Shown here in pieces: positions 23,496-34,892 of a stretch of DNA of 64,000 bases. The stretch comes from Earliella scabrosa (Eukaryota > Basidiomycota > Agaricomycetes > Polyporales > Polyporaceae), in NCBI GenBank assembly GCA_022605405.1, contig JABYQQ010000014.1:1398704-1462703 (forward strand). The letters are read 5' to 3'. The notes beneath the pieces were generated by a model. It saw only the letters and a program-made list of their open reading frames with translations, ran no database searches and was not told where the DNA came from. Numbering within the stretch: the stretch's first letter is position 1; each line of letters starts with the position of its first letter. The position numbers and the translations under genes were made by a program.

Positions 23496-26189
23496 ATGTC
23501 GACTCCAACATGGTGGCCGGAGGACCACCTTTTCGAGCCCATCGGAAACACCCCAGCGATCTGTCTGACCAGAGATATTCCTCCGGAGGCCCCCGCGGAC
23601 ATCTTGCTGCTCAACGCCCGCGATTGCAGGCACATCCTGTTCACTGTGCACAACGAGCTTGCGCAAAGTGGGTGCCCAGAACGATGACCCGAGCGCCCAT
23701 ACTGACGATGAACGCAATGCCACAGTGCGTAGGAAGCTCGATTTTACATGCTCCGATACCGATCCTGGCATCATCGGTGTGTAGTCTTGGATGTTGAGAA
23801 CAAGTCCATGTCCCGCTGATACATACCTGTGCACGCGCATATAGCCAGAGCCGCTGTCCTCTTCACGATGATCTTGGATGGCCTACCCACCCAAACGATC
23901 TGGAACATCTTCTATCACGCCAAATTGGATGACGACTCCCTGTCCCTTCTGGTCGTCCACTGCCGCAAGCTGCAAGGGCTGATGTCAACAATCCCCGACT
24001 GGAACCGCTCCACCTACGGCAATCTCGTCCGATTCGGGTCCGAGTTCACGTTCTTGGAAGTCCGTCGCCTCATCTCCCTATACGCGGACAATGGTGGCGT
24101 ACCGGCGCCGCTCGACCCTGACATCGAGGCCGTTATCAACAAGCAGAAGACTACCACGCAGATCTTCAAGTTTCTGTACCGGAACTCGACGCTCGCACGC
24201 TCCGCTGGGCCGTTTCACGAGGACGCTGAGCCGGTCTACCAAGAATCGAACGAGCTTTTCAGTAGGACAGGTACGACATTCACAAATGAAAAGGAGGCCA
24301 CGCTGGCGAAGAACATCAATCCCACGTTCTACTACTCACGACATGGACCGGCCTCCATTCTCCACCCGTGCCTCGATCCACTTCCCCCCTTCCACACAGC
24401 CCCTCTGTTCGGCGATCGTCAATCTGGTTCGGTATGCGTATCTGCTCTCATTGGAGCGGCGCGCAATGAATTCGATAGCTGGTGCGACGCCTTCCGTGCA
24501 GCCGCCATGCCTCCTAGCAAGGTCACTCGCCTGGTGGTTCGGTTCATCCTCGGAGACCCGCTGGTCGTCGCCAGAGCGCTCGAAGGGTACCAGCGCGGGA
24601 AGTCCTTGAACACGCGTACGCCTCTTGCACCCTGGACGATGCGTCCGATGGTGCTCAGCGCCGAGGAATATGTCCATCATAGCGCACCCACGGCGTTCAA
24701 TGTGATCGACGTTTCCACCGTGTGGGACGTCGTTGGGATCTTCAATGTTCTTCCCGCGGTGACACCCCTTCTCTCTGTTGACCCTCGATGCGAGAGTGTG
24801 GTGTACACCGAATCGCTGATTATATGGACTCCGAACCACAAACACAGGGGACGTGATCCCAAAGGAGAAGGCGACCAATCGATCAAAGACTGTGTCATGG
24901 CTCTGACTACTATGTAGAATATACCTCGACAGTCCACGCGCGAAGGAGCTGTTTGAGACAGTTCCTGTGCAATTCCGTCAGACAATGCCATGCACGATGC
25001 GGGTAACTCTGGGATCGCAGGTGCAAGACGTCTTCTTTCCATTGCCTATGAACGGGGTCTTTACCGAGGTGCACTTGTCCTCGAGCCGCGAGGATCTATA
25101 CATCGAGGTGAGAGCGTCAGGACGACGGTTTGACTTTGACGGATGGTATGCTGACCTGCTTCTCAGTTGCACGTTCCTGTCATGAGAATGCACCACGAGG
25201 AGGGAGGATATAGCATCAACCCCTTCCCCGTCATCCCGACAACCAACGCAGTTCATCCTTGGAGTACTCACCGTGTAAATCTCGACCGCTCACCCGTTGT
25301 CAACCCGAATGCGCTCGGGCTTCATCAGTGGCTTAGGGATCATATCAAAACACAATACACGATTTTGGACACCGCTCTCCAGACGCGCGGTCGTGTCAGC
25401 ACGAAGATATGGAAACTCCCCAAAGATGCCATCTCTCACTTGTTCTATCGACCATTCGCGGCTCGCGATGCGCCGGTATCGACGGAGAACCCGGTCCGGG
25501 TTATCGCTTTATGCGATGAGACCACTAGCACCCGACCTGGACGCAACTACGACACCATTCTCTTCATGGGCGACCTGCGCTACGATGTCGGCGCGCACAC
25601 AGTCGTAGCCGATGCCCACGTTCTCACAATGCCCCTCACTCCGCGCCTGCTAGGCTTCATCAAGGATCAACAATTAGGGATCGGCCGCGTGCCGTTGTAC
25701 GCCAACGACGTACGCGTTTGGAAGCTACTCTTGCCCGCTATGGCCGAGCGCTGCCGTAGCTGGTCGCACACACCGAACTGCGAGTACAAGACCAAGGGTA
25801 CGATCCCACTTGACACGAACCTCCACGGCGGCGACCCGCTGTGCAGCTGCGGGCGCGGGAAGGATGTGGAAGGGATGCTGCAGCGGCGGCGCGAATGGGC
25901 TCCGTTCGCGCCGTACGTGACGCGAATCGCGATAGGGCTACTATTCCCCGTGTGGTACCTGGAGCCGATGGCACGGAAGTTCCTGCGGATGGCGGGACAG
26001 GTGGACTCGGAGGGGAACGTGCGGGAGCAGCCCAAGAAGCCTCCGCAATGCACGCGGTGTGGGGACTTCTGGCTCGGGCTGAAGAGGTGCTCGAGGTGTC
26101 ATACGGTGATGTATTGCTCGCCGAAGTGCCAGAAGGAGGACTGGAAGCGGCACAAGCCGCATTGCAGGGGGCCGACCATCCGGAACTGA
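23496..26189 (+). CDS. DUF4470 and MYND zinc-finger protein
   Basis: Member of a large basidiomycete family joining an N-terminal DUF4470 domain to a C-terminal MYND finger; its molecular role is unknown. Seen: exon 1 (23496-23667) reads EPIGNTPAICLTRDIPPEAP and ADILLLNARDCRHILFTVHNE, the DUF4470 signature. Exon 2 (23726-23776) gives RRKLDFTCSDTDPGII. Exon 3 from 23847 starts ARAAVLFTMILDG and runs to near 24800. Later exons carry YLDSPRAKELFETVPVQF and, after an intron near 25146-25165, a 330-codon stretch. It includes SHTPNCEYKTKG, PLCSCGRGKDVEG and PYVTRIAIGLLFPV. The MYND finger runs from CTRCGDFWLGLKRCSRC through MYCSPKCQKEDWKRHKPHC, with its Cys and His ligands intact. Odd: a stop at 24915-24917 must be removed by splicing, but the donor is ambiguous, so loss of function is possible. 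Confidence 0.7.
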
Positions 26190-27053
26190 TCAGAACTTGA
26201 CGTGTACCTACTCAGTATCACGGCTATAACGATGTCAGCATATAGTTATGTTGTGCCACCTTTCGTGCGCTCTCGTGCTCGCGAGAATTTGTCTCTTAAC
26301 GGTACTTTCTGCGACAAGATGATGTTAGTTCCCCCCGCCCCGGCACCGCTAAGAGTCAGTGCCACTGGTCAACCACTCATACGCATGGTTGCCTCGACGT
26401 GGAGGCCGGCGACTGGAGCTCCTGGAAGCGGCTTGACTCAAAAAGGTGGAGTACTTACTTACCTGAACAATCGGCCCGGGCCGCCGGGGCTTCTTCAAGT
26501 TGTCCACCAGCGCGGTGGACATCATCCGACCACAAACTTCGCGCAAACGGACAGCCATAGTATCCACGGATACCGTGGACGAGATGTTGGCCAAATGTCG
26601 TGGAAGGTGGAAGCCGGTGGAAGCCACATTGAAAAAAAAAGTATGAAAGAGACGGACAAAGGACTTGCGTGACTGGGACTTGGCGGCCAAGGCGTCTGCA
26701 GCCAAAGTCACGGCGCCTAAAAGTCACAGCTCGGCGTGTCTAGCACTAGTCAATGTCGAAGTGCATACCGCCTCTCACAGATGCACCAAACAGTACCATT
26801 TGCATCACAAAATACCGCATGTCACCCAGTAACCAGGGAAGATAACTACTCAACAATAGCCAACGTTCACCATCAGTCTGAGTCACTGTCACGAGTGATA
26901 GACGCTCGTCTGCACTGCACGCGGCGAGTTGAACAATGGCGCGCTTCAACTTATGCCGCGACCACGTCCATAACCACCGCTCTCTCTTCTGGCTCATCTC
27001 AGATTCAAGCTCCGAGCTCCGACTTGCTCTCTCATACATATATACCTCAAATC
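26190..27053. other. Intergenic region upstream of the FunK1 gene
   Basis: No protein is recognised. An A9 run lies near 26633. Open frames here continue into the FunK1 frame from 26736 but are Ser/Thr-rich and unlike the family, so they were taken as leader. Confidence 0.4.
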
Positions 27054-29912
27054 ATGACTGCCGTGATAACCAGCTCACGCAGTTCAACCATGTCGCGTCC
27101 GAGTACTCCTCCCGCTGCCGCTTCGGTGGTTGACGAGGGTACCTCTGGGATGTCTACTGCTGGCGTGAGCTATGGTGCGTTTAAACCCGCGACTCTCTCT
27201 CCCATGAAACGACCCTGCTTTCCGCCACCGTCTGATCGTAAGACGATCTCAGGTTATCCTCAAGCTAACAACACCAACACGGACCACGACTTCAAGGAGA
27301 ACCACCTCCGTTTGGCACCCCATTTCGACATCACCGCCGACCTCGAGAAGGCCATTGACGAGATTCGGACAGCGGGCAACTGCGAAGTGAAGACGTACAA
27401 ACCCTGCAGCCAACTCTTGACTCACTTCAGCAAGACGTTCTACAGTACGAGCTCGTCACGATCTCCTATTGACTGTTGGATCTCGTTAACCGTCTGTCTA
27501 GGAGGGCTGTCTAAGAAGCTGAAGAGTGAATGGAACAAGAGAGTCGGCTTGGCACCGACTAGCGAGGACGGATACATCACTTTCATCGACCACCACCTCA
27601 ACGCTCCCACGCTCTTTCCCGACGAGACTCTTTGCACTGTTGCCGATGCACCCGATCTCCTCGGTGTTGTGAACGTCAAGGACTTCAGCTCGACTAACGA
27701 CGTGTACAAAGAAGTTCCCCACCATCGTGTCGAAGCGATTGTCGAGGGCAAGTCCCAACGTCGGGGCGGCGGTCGCGCCCAAGCCTCTGCGTATGCCTAC
27801 CGTCACCATCAAGCACGGCCAGACCACCCGATGGTCTACTGCCTGGTGGTCAAGCCACAGTGGTACCAGGTCATTCTCTCGTCTCCGGATGGTGTGGTGG
27901 CATCAGATGAGACCAAGTGGGAGGATCTTTCCCTCCTCGCGGGGTACGTCTATTCCCACTACAACCCTCCTTCAGGCCACATCCTATACGATCCAACCAT
28001 CGCATGTAACCCCGGGGAAGGGTCGAAGGATCTGCCAACTTGGACGATCACATTCAAGGATCAGAAATATACCGACGGCAGCTTCCTCTTCATCGGTGAA
28101 CCTTGGGGTCGAGGGACAACGGTGTTCCAGACTCACGATGCGAAGGGCCGGACCATCATCATCAAAGACTTGTACCGTCACTTCAAGCGCCGATTCCAAG
28201 AGGAAGCCATCCTGAGCCATATCCATGCTGACGGTGATGTCCCTGGCGTCGTTCGTCTGAAGGGCGCGGAGATTGTGATGGCCGGCTCCCGACCTATAAC
28301 GTACGGATCTGAAGAAGACGGGACGCTTCGGATCAAGTATCGTCTCGCATTGTGGGACCACGGCGAACGGCTGCTTCAGGCGCGGTCTGTGAATGATTTC
28401 CTCGAGGCAATCTACGACGCGCTAGAAGGTGAGTTAGATATCTCAAAATGCGGTGGTAGCTCCAGGCTTATCGGTCTGTAATGTCCAGTGCACCGCACCC
28501 TCTTGAAGGAGCGCAGTGTGCTCCATCGCGACATGAGCATCTACAACATCCTCATGTATCCGAAGTGGGCTGCACTGGAGGATGAGAATAGGAGTGTCCT
28601 CAAGAATGCCCCGCCGTTCATTCAAGATATTCTTGGTGGCGCAGTCCGGTAAGTAATGCGCCGTACTGAATTATACGTCACACCGGTCTAACATGTCATC
28701 ATAATTGTTGTCCAGGCCACTTGAGAAACGCATTCCAGCATGCTTGACAATTGATGCCGACAATGCAGCCCGCTTAGATTTGAAAGACTCTGTCAGTGAG
28801 GGGGAACTGATGCATCGCACGGTACGGATGCCCCATATTCTTCACATACTGCGTGAATCTTATGCCCTCAGTAGGGAACACCCATGTACATCGCTCGCAG
28901 TGTGTGCCTGGGGTTGGTGTTAGACATCCCAGCCGCCTTCGTTGGATGTCAGATGCCTACTCTCACTGGCGAAGCTTTGCGACTCTACATTGCGGCACAT
29001 GGGCAAGCGCGTTATGACCTCTATCTAGAGAAGAGCGACCTTACCTCCCACGGATGTATCCCGCCAAAAGATGGCCCTTTGAAAGCCAGCGTCTCCTCCT
29101 TCTCTCACCGCCCCGAGCACGACGTCGAGTCGACCTTCTGGACTACCCTCTCAGGCCTCCTTCGCTTCCAGCCCGTCGACTCCCCGCGCGAGGAATTTGC
29201 CACGAAAGCAGTGGCCGAGGTATGGCGTGCTCTGCATGTCCACGAGATCCCGAACGATCCCGCAAATTACTACGACCAACGTCATGCCATGTTCGGAAGG
29301 AGCCCGCGAATGTGGTTGCAGCTCTTCCCTGACGAGATGAAGGACGTCGCTATCCTGTTGTACAACATGTCGAACCAGGTCGTTTGCGAGTATGCGCTTT
29401 GGGAGCCCCAAGACCAACTTGAAATCGATCATCTGCATGAAGCATTGCAGCGCCTCATCCTCCAATACCTCGTCGACCATCGCGACAAGCCTATTCCCCT
29501 GGACACGGAGCATCCACGTCCTACGAAGGCGAAACCGGAGGTCAAGCTGACAGATATAGTTCCCGCCTCTGGCGGCACGAAGACTACCGCAGGGACTTCG
29601 AGCGGAAACGGAAATACCGGGAGCCAGCGTGTAGGGAGACTTGCCAGCACGCTCGCGGGGAGCTCTACGCTTCGCCAGTACGGGAGCGCCACGAGAAGTC
29701 GCGCAGCGAAGCCTGCTCCTGTGGTCACCGGCCCTTCGACAAGTTCCAATGGTACTCGCTCGCGGCGCTCTGCGAACGCCAGACCGAAGGCCGTTGTCGC
29801 CGACCCGAAGCGCAAGACGGAGAGCCAGGGCGGCCGCAGCAGCAAGCGCCGCAAGGGTCCTTCCGGTTCCGCCGTCTCGACGCATGAAGACGACGATGGC
29901 GGCCATGCTTGA
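27054..29912 (+). CDS. FunK1-type fungal protein kinase-like protein
   Basis: FunK1 proteins are kinase-like proteins expanded in multicellular fungi, with unknown substrates. Seen: a Ser/Pro-rich N-terminus (SRPSTPPAAASVVDEG) is followed by the conserved core. The core includes FFIGEPWGRG-like sequence (SFLFIGEPWGRGTTVF), RTIIIKDLYRHFKRRFQEEA with a candidate ATP-binding Lys, then introns near 28429 and 28650. The catalytic loop reads VLHRDMSIYNILM, and CLTIDADNAARLD may be the metal-binding motif. A short exon junction gives HRTGTPMYIARSV, replacing APE. The C-terminal part has EIDHLHEALQRLIL and a basic Ser/Thr-rich tail with KRKTESQGGRSSKRRKG, a likely nuclear signal. The stop is TGA 29910-29912. 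The start could also be ATG 27090, which opens MSRPSTPP, or lie as far up as 26736. Confidence 0.8.
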
Positions 29913-30701
29913 AGGTCGACGTGGGCTCGTAGGTATTGTAAGGTGCCAGACCTCCCCGTACCAATGCCGGCGTCTTTTGGCATGTCATGATTTGCTTATC
30001 GGCCCTGGGCTCGTCTGCAGTGCTCGCTCGAGCTCCCCCAAGTTGTTCAGTCCTGATGCTCCCAACTCGTCTATGTTCTTCTGTATTGTGCCTTGTTCTC
30101 GATATTGTATCGTACCGCCTAATTCTCGCCGTTATGTCACACGCTCAACAATCTGGAATGTCCGTCACGGTGATCGGAGACCGTTCTGGTATGTGTATGC
30201 GTTCGTTAGCCTCACGCTGAAAATATCTTACAGAAACTCAACGGTCCGTCTGAGGTTCAGTGAGTGTTGACTCGATGGACTGTGGTGAGGTGTCTGACGC
30301 GCAGCCTCGGTACCGCTCACGGGTCTACTGACTCGAACCAATTCAGCTTGGAACCGCATACCGTCGCACTGGGTTTCTGCGTGGCACCTGACAGTTGAGA
30401 TAACAGCAACCCGCTAGCCACACATGCGCGATCGGGATATCGCAATGTCCGCTCGGACGAACCAAATTTCGGTTTCTACCTATACCAATCTTTGCTACTC
30501 TGAACCTCCCACGTCTTGCTGATTAGGTATCTTGACGATTGCAAGGCGTCCGAGTATTGTGGTGCCAATGACGTGAAGTGGCCTGGGAGGGGGCCTCACC
30601 GACGTATAAATTCTCGTCGGTCTCTGTGTTGACTATCCTAACCAGCTTTCTTGCAGCTGCTTCCCAAACCTCACCCTTATCCCGACCCTCCGCACAGCAC
30701 A
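29913..30701. other. Intergenic region with AKR1 promoter
   Basis: No gene is recognised. It contains the FunK1 3' end and the AKR1 promoter with a TATA box at 30605. Confidence 0.5.
30605..30610 (+). promoter_or_regulatory. TATA box of AKR1
   Basis: tataaa lies 97 bp before the ATG at 30702, in a position similar to the TATA box of AKR2 (79 bp before its ATG). Confidence 0.6.
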
Positions 30702-32300
30702 ATGTCCGACGCCTGGAAGCCCGCGCCCCCTCCCCCGACGAAGCTCGGTCTGTACCGCCAGCTCTCGCCGCTCGCCGGCGTCCATGTCTCCCCACTCTGT
30801 CTCGGAGCGATGAGCATCGGCGACAAATGGGAGCCGTTCGGCATGGGCGCGATGAACAAGGATTCAAGCTTCAAGCTCCTCGACGCATTCTACGACGCCG
30901 GTGGGAACTTCATCGACACTGCAAACAGCTACCAGGACGAGTCCTCGGAGGAGTTTCTCGGCGAGTGGATGGAGAAGCGCGGGATTCGCCACCAGATGGT
31001 TATTGCGACCAAGGTGTGTTACTCAGTGCTTTGGAGGGGAGCATTGCTGATACGTGTTGCTTTCTCGGCATCATCTAGTACACTACGAACTACAAGCGTG
31101 GGGCTGACGACGTGAAGCTGAAGGTCAACTTCACGGGGAACAACATGAAATCCCTGCACGTCTCCGTTGAGGACTCGCTCAAGAAGCTTCGCACCGACTA
31201 TATCGACATCCTGTATGTTCACTGGGTGAGTGCTTCAGTGGTCTAACCGCTCTCATGACTGAACAACACTCATTCAGTGGGACTGGGACACGTCCGTTGA
31301 GGAGATCATGAACGGCCTGCACCACCTCGTTGCGGCAGGAAAGGTCTTGTACCTCGTGGGTTTCCATCTCCCCGACGCGCACTATGCATCAGACCCGCTT
31401 ATCCTTGTTTAGGGGGTCTCGGACACGCCGGCCTGGGTTGTCTCGAAGGCGAACATGTACGCGAAGCTGACCGGCAAGACGCCGTTCGTCATCTACCAAG
31501 GGTCGTGGAATGTCATGCAAAGGGACTTCGAGCGCGACATCATCCCAATGGCGCGAGAGGAAGGTAAGCATGCCTTCTTGTGCGAGCCGATTCCATGTCT
31601 TCATTAGCGGTACAAGGCTTGGCCCTGGCGCCATGGAATGTCATGGCAGGCGGTCGTCTTCGGACGGATCAAGACGAAGAGGAGCGTCGCAAGACTGGGG
31701 AGAAAGGTTCGGGCTCGGGATTTGTAGAGCATTCGGGTCAATCAGTGCTAACACATCCGTCTAGGACGCATGACGGATCGCTTGGATTGGGAAAGGACCG
31801 AGGATGAGCGCAAGATGGCCAAGGCTCTCGAGGAAGTTGCCAACCAAGTTGGCGTCACGAGCATTCAAGCCGGTAAGTCCAATTGTTGGGTGGACGCGCG
31901 TCGCGGACCTTGGGCTAACCATGTAATGGCGTCAAGTTGCGATCGCATATGTCATGCACAAGACTACGCATGTATTCCCGATAATAGGCGGACGAAAGCT
32001 CGAACACCTCCAGGCGAACATTGCGGCACTAGACATCACTCTGTCGAACGAACAGATCAAGTATCTGGAGAGTGCGATACCGTTCGAAACTGGCTGGCCC
32101 GGATCGTTCATCGTGAGTATTCGTATTCGTCGTCTTCAATACCCTCAACTTACGACGACTTACTTCATCCGTGATTCACCACACAGGGGGACGGGTTTGA
32201 CTACATTACGATTCCACTTGAATCGTTCTATCTTTTCGTGTTCACAAAGCACGCCTCACGTGCGCCCACTACAACCCGTTGTCACCCGAGTGCCACGTGA
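30702..32300 (+). CDS. Aldo/keto reductase AKR1 with insertion-altered C-terminus
   Basis: NADPH-dependent oxidoreductase of the norsolorinic-acid-reductase/aryl-alcohol-dehydrogenase-like AKR family, probably acting on aromatic aldehydes or alcohols in the cytosol. Seen: [20 protein letters not shown] and [17 protein letters not shown]. The tetrad is present: Asp and Tyr in FIDTANSYQ, Lys in MVIATK, His in DILYVHW. Later exons read [53 protein letters not shown] and [19 protein letters not shown]. The last exon starts at 32187 with GDGFDYI, as in its paralogues, but then runs into unrelated sequence and stops at 32298-32300. The expected tail, NFxxWPRAxxIR, lies 1.7 kb downstream at 33935-33976. 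The gene may be inactive or may use a foreign C-terminus. Confidence 0.85.
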
Positions 32301-33916
32301 CTGTATCCCGGTTCACCCGAATATCGATGTCCCTTTAAATGCTTCCGCGCTTCATAAGCCCGCGCCGTCATGATTCGTAACGTTCACTCCTCTTCTTGCC
32401 CCTAATCTACCCTCCCCGCAGTAAGTTCCTCCCGAACCTGAAGCTTGTGCTCGTTACTGATAGCGATACAGCTACGTTACAGGTGATATGTCGTCCGTTC
32501 CACCTTCTGTCGATCCTCCGAGCCGGTTGTTAGCGGGTACGTGTCGTCGTTCCCTTCTCGTGCTTTGCTGACTGTTTCCCAGGGACACGAACTATTGGCC
32601 GGGTGGAAGATTCCCGCTTCCCGGTCTTTGCAGGCAAGGTTCCTTCCATGGACTTTGAGGCCGTTTTTATGCGGTTCGTCCAGGAGGATGAGGCTGTTGC
32701 GATTTGTTCTACGGACCCCCTCGTCGCTGCAGTGCGAGCCCCTGTACGGGTGGCGCTTCACGTTGCAGTCCACGCTCTTCGTGACGTCGCCCGGACTCAT
32801 GGTGTCGTACTCCCCCGTGATGCCATGCGTGACGTGCGCGGCATAGTCTCCCTCCTGTCAGCGCACGAGTGTCGTGCCGCTTGTAGTGACGTGGTCGCAC
32901 TGTTTAGCTTTAATGCTATTCGTCGCGGCGCAGGTTCTGCGCCCGCCTCGCAAACGGCTGTGTTTCCGCCTCGAGTCTGTGGTGCGGACGAACGCGCGGA
33001 CATTGTCCGACAATGGTGTCGAGCGACGTCGTGGGAGAACGTGTACGAGTCCCCGTGTGCAGTGTGCGCACGTTTAACATTGGATCGCGAACTGCGCTGT
33101 ATCTCTACGTCTCCACCCCTTCGCCGCCTCCCGGTGGCGAATATCCTCCCGAAGCCTTCGTAAGCGTGCCCGATACCGAGGACAAACCCCCGTTGACCGA
33201 CAGCAAAACCCTCTTCTTCCCCGAGTCCACATCTGCTCGGGACAGAAAGTGAGTTGCTCAAACGAGCGGTGAACCTCACTTACGTTAAGCAGGCGCATGG
33301 AACGAACTGTCACCGCTATCATACCAACTCCCTTTGCACGCACAATCACCAACGTGCAAGACGGTGCCCGGTGGGGTCCCAAGCCGGACGGTGCCTACCT
33401 GTGCCACGAAGGTGTGGTCATTCCTATTTGCGCGCCGTCGGGATCGTCTCCGATGTCGGTGTGTGGCATGGAGCGGATACCGTACCCCGTGCCGAGATTG
33501 AGGTGGAGTTGCTTCGCGGCGTGGACTACGACGCGATGGCCACCCTCAGGCTGTTGAACCTGTTACCTCGCTAGACCGCAATACAGCCCTAGTAAGTTAT
33601 CACCTCGCCGTGGCTTCAATTGACAACCGGGTAGCGAGGATGCCAAGGACGCTGACGGCCTCGAAATGTATGCTCGCAACAAGGCCTGTAAGTGATTGCA
33701 CAGTCGCAATGAGATTTGGTCTGACGTGTTGCTTAATAGCAGTCGAGAGTTATTTGGTGCGCCACGTGCATTTTGGGGGGGGGGGTGGGGTACCAGCTTC
33801 AAGCTGCGGTCAGTGGTGTTGCTCAGCCAGTCAGAGCCAAAGGATGGGGAGTAGTTGATAGTCCATAGTGGAATCGTACTAGCGTGCGAAGCATCGCGAT
33901 CTCCATACAAGTCTGG
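32223..33916 (+). mobile_element. Helitron-like insertion splitting the last exon of AKR1
   Basis: Seen: the left edge is A|TC at 32222/32223. The right edge is CTGG|T at 33913-33917, preceded by a hairpin at 33882-33897 (gcgtgc, loop gaa, gcatcgc, with one bulged T) 15 nt before CTGG. Known: Helitrons begin with TC, end with CTRR after a short hairpin, and insert between A and T without target duplication. Removing 1694 bp joins the AKR1 exon in frame to its expected tail. The block contains a spliced gene like a Helitron N-terminal region but no visible Rep/helicase core, so it would be non-autonomous. A second left edge at 32230/32231 also fits A|TC but would not restore the frame. Confidence 0.65.
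32488..33557 (+). CDS. Truncated Helitron-like N-terminal protein, tentative
   Basis: Seen: the ATG at 32488 opens MSSVPPSVDPPSRLLAG. A 46-nt intron (32537-32582) joins in frame to TRTIGRVEDSRFPVFAG. The exon continues with ALRDVARTHGVVLPRDAMRD and ends in DERADIVRQWCRATSWENVY followed by ESPCAVCARLT. Further introns near 33162 and 33249 link SKTLFFPESTSARDRK to RMERTVTAIIPTPFARTITN. Known, from memory: agaricomycete Helitron proteins carry a CAVCxxLT motif and a SAP-like segment before the helicase-like domain. No Rep HUH or SF1 helicase motifs follow. It is probably a fragment of a Helitron protein inside the insertion; another captured host gene cannot be excluded. Confidence 0.4.
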
Positions 33917-33976
33917 TTGATGAAGAACGCTGCGAACTTTGTGAGATGGCCTCGCGCTGAGCCGATCCGAGCTTAG
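33917..33976 (+). pseudogene. Stranded 3' end of the AKR1 last exon
   Basis: Reads LMKNAANFVRWPRAEPIRA then TAG 33974-33976. AKR2 and AKR3 end with [14 protein letters not shown] and [14 protein letters not shown]. The match in sequence, position after the GDG(x)(E/D)YI segment and phase makes this the original C-terminus of AKR1, now separated by the inserted element. Confidence 0.75.
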
Positions 33977-34892
33977 ATGGATGGTCGCTCATGGCAAGTA
34001 TACTTTGAGCTAGCCACTAGCTGAGCAGCCTTCGAAAAACTACCTGTAGAGCTCGATGTAGGATGTGCAATTAGACAACGAAACACTGAACGGTTCATGC
34101 ACTTCAAGTCGTTACTTTGTCTCGGCACAAGCCGGAGGTCCGCCTTTATCGGGATCATCGGCCCTCTAAGCCGAAGCACAGCCACTCAAGTGCTCCCAAG
34201 TGTAGACGCTCATGTGAGCGCGGCCTCCCAGCATTACACTCTCAGCTTGGGCCGTCAGTCTACGATATCGGACGTCGATTTGACCGGGACGGTTCACTTT
34301 ACACCAAACGGTTTCTATCTGCTATCTGGCGGGATCTGACCCATCAGACGGGGCTGACTTGGTGAGATAGAATGGCCACCTCACCATGGGCCGGGGCCCT
34401 ACCTAGCAGCTACGAAGGTAATCGATATCGCAAGGACGACCCGGTTGCGGAAAAGAGATCAGGGATTCTGTTGCTCCATGGATTGACTCGTCAATTCAGA
34501 ACCTCCTCTAGAACATCCCCATAACCAGGCGATCTTGACTTCGCAAGCCAACAGAGACGAAGTTGGACCCGTTGCCGGTGGTGATTCGTTATACTTTATC
34601 CAGGGGATGAAGGCACTGACTCGTTGTGATAATTTATAATCACCTAGCGACCTGACATAGTGTGTCTGGAAAGGAAATCGCGATCGGGATTCACCCTGTT
34701 CTGCGGTCGCCGGACTGGTTGAGGACTAATATTTCTGGATTCTATGCTTCGGACAGGTCACTGGACTCAGCTCAAAATGGTGCGGAGTGCCGTTTAGAGC
34801 TCACTCTCACGAGTATATATAACGACCCGCCGCTCATCCGCTTCCATCCCGCTTCAGACAATCCCCACTCCTGCACTTTCACCAACGCAACA
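33977..34892. other. Intergenic region with AKR2 promoter
   Basis: No gene is supported. The AKR2 TATA box is at 34814. Confidence 0.5.
34814..34822 (+). promoter_or_regulatory. TATA box of AKR2
   Basis: The sequence tatatataa lies 79 bp before the ATG at 34893. Confidence 0.6.
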
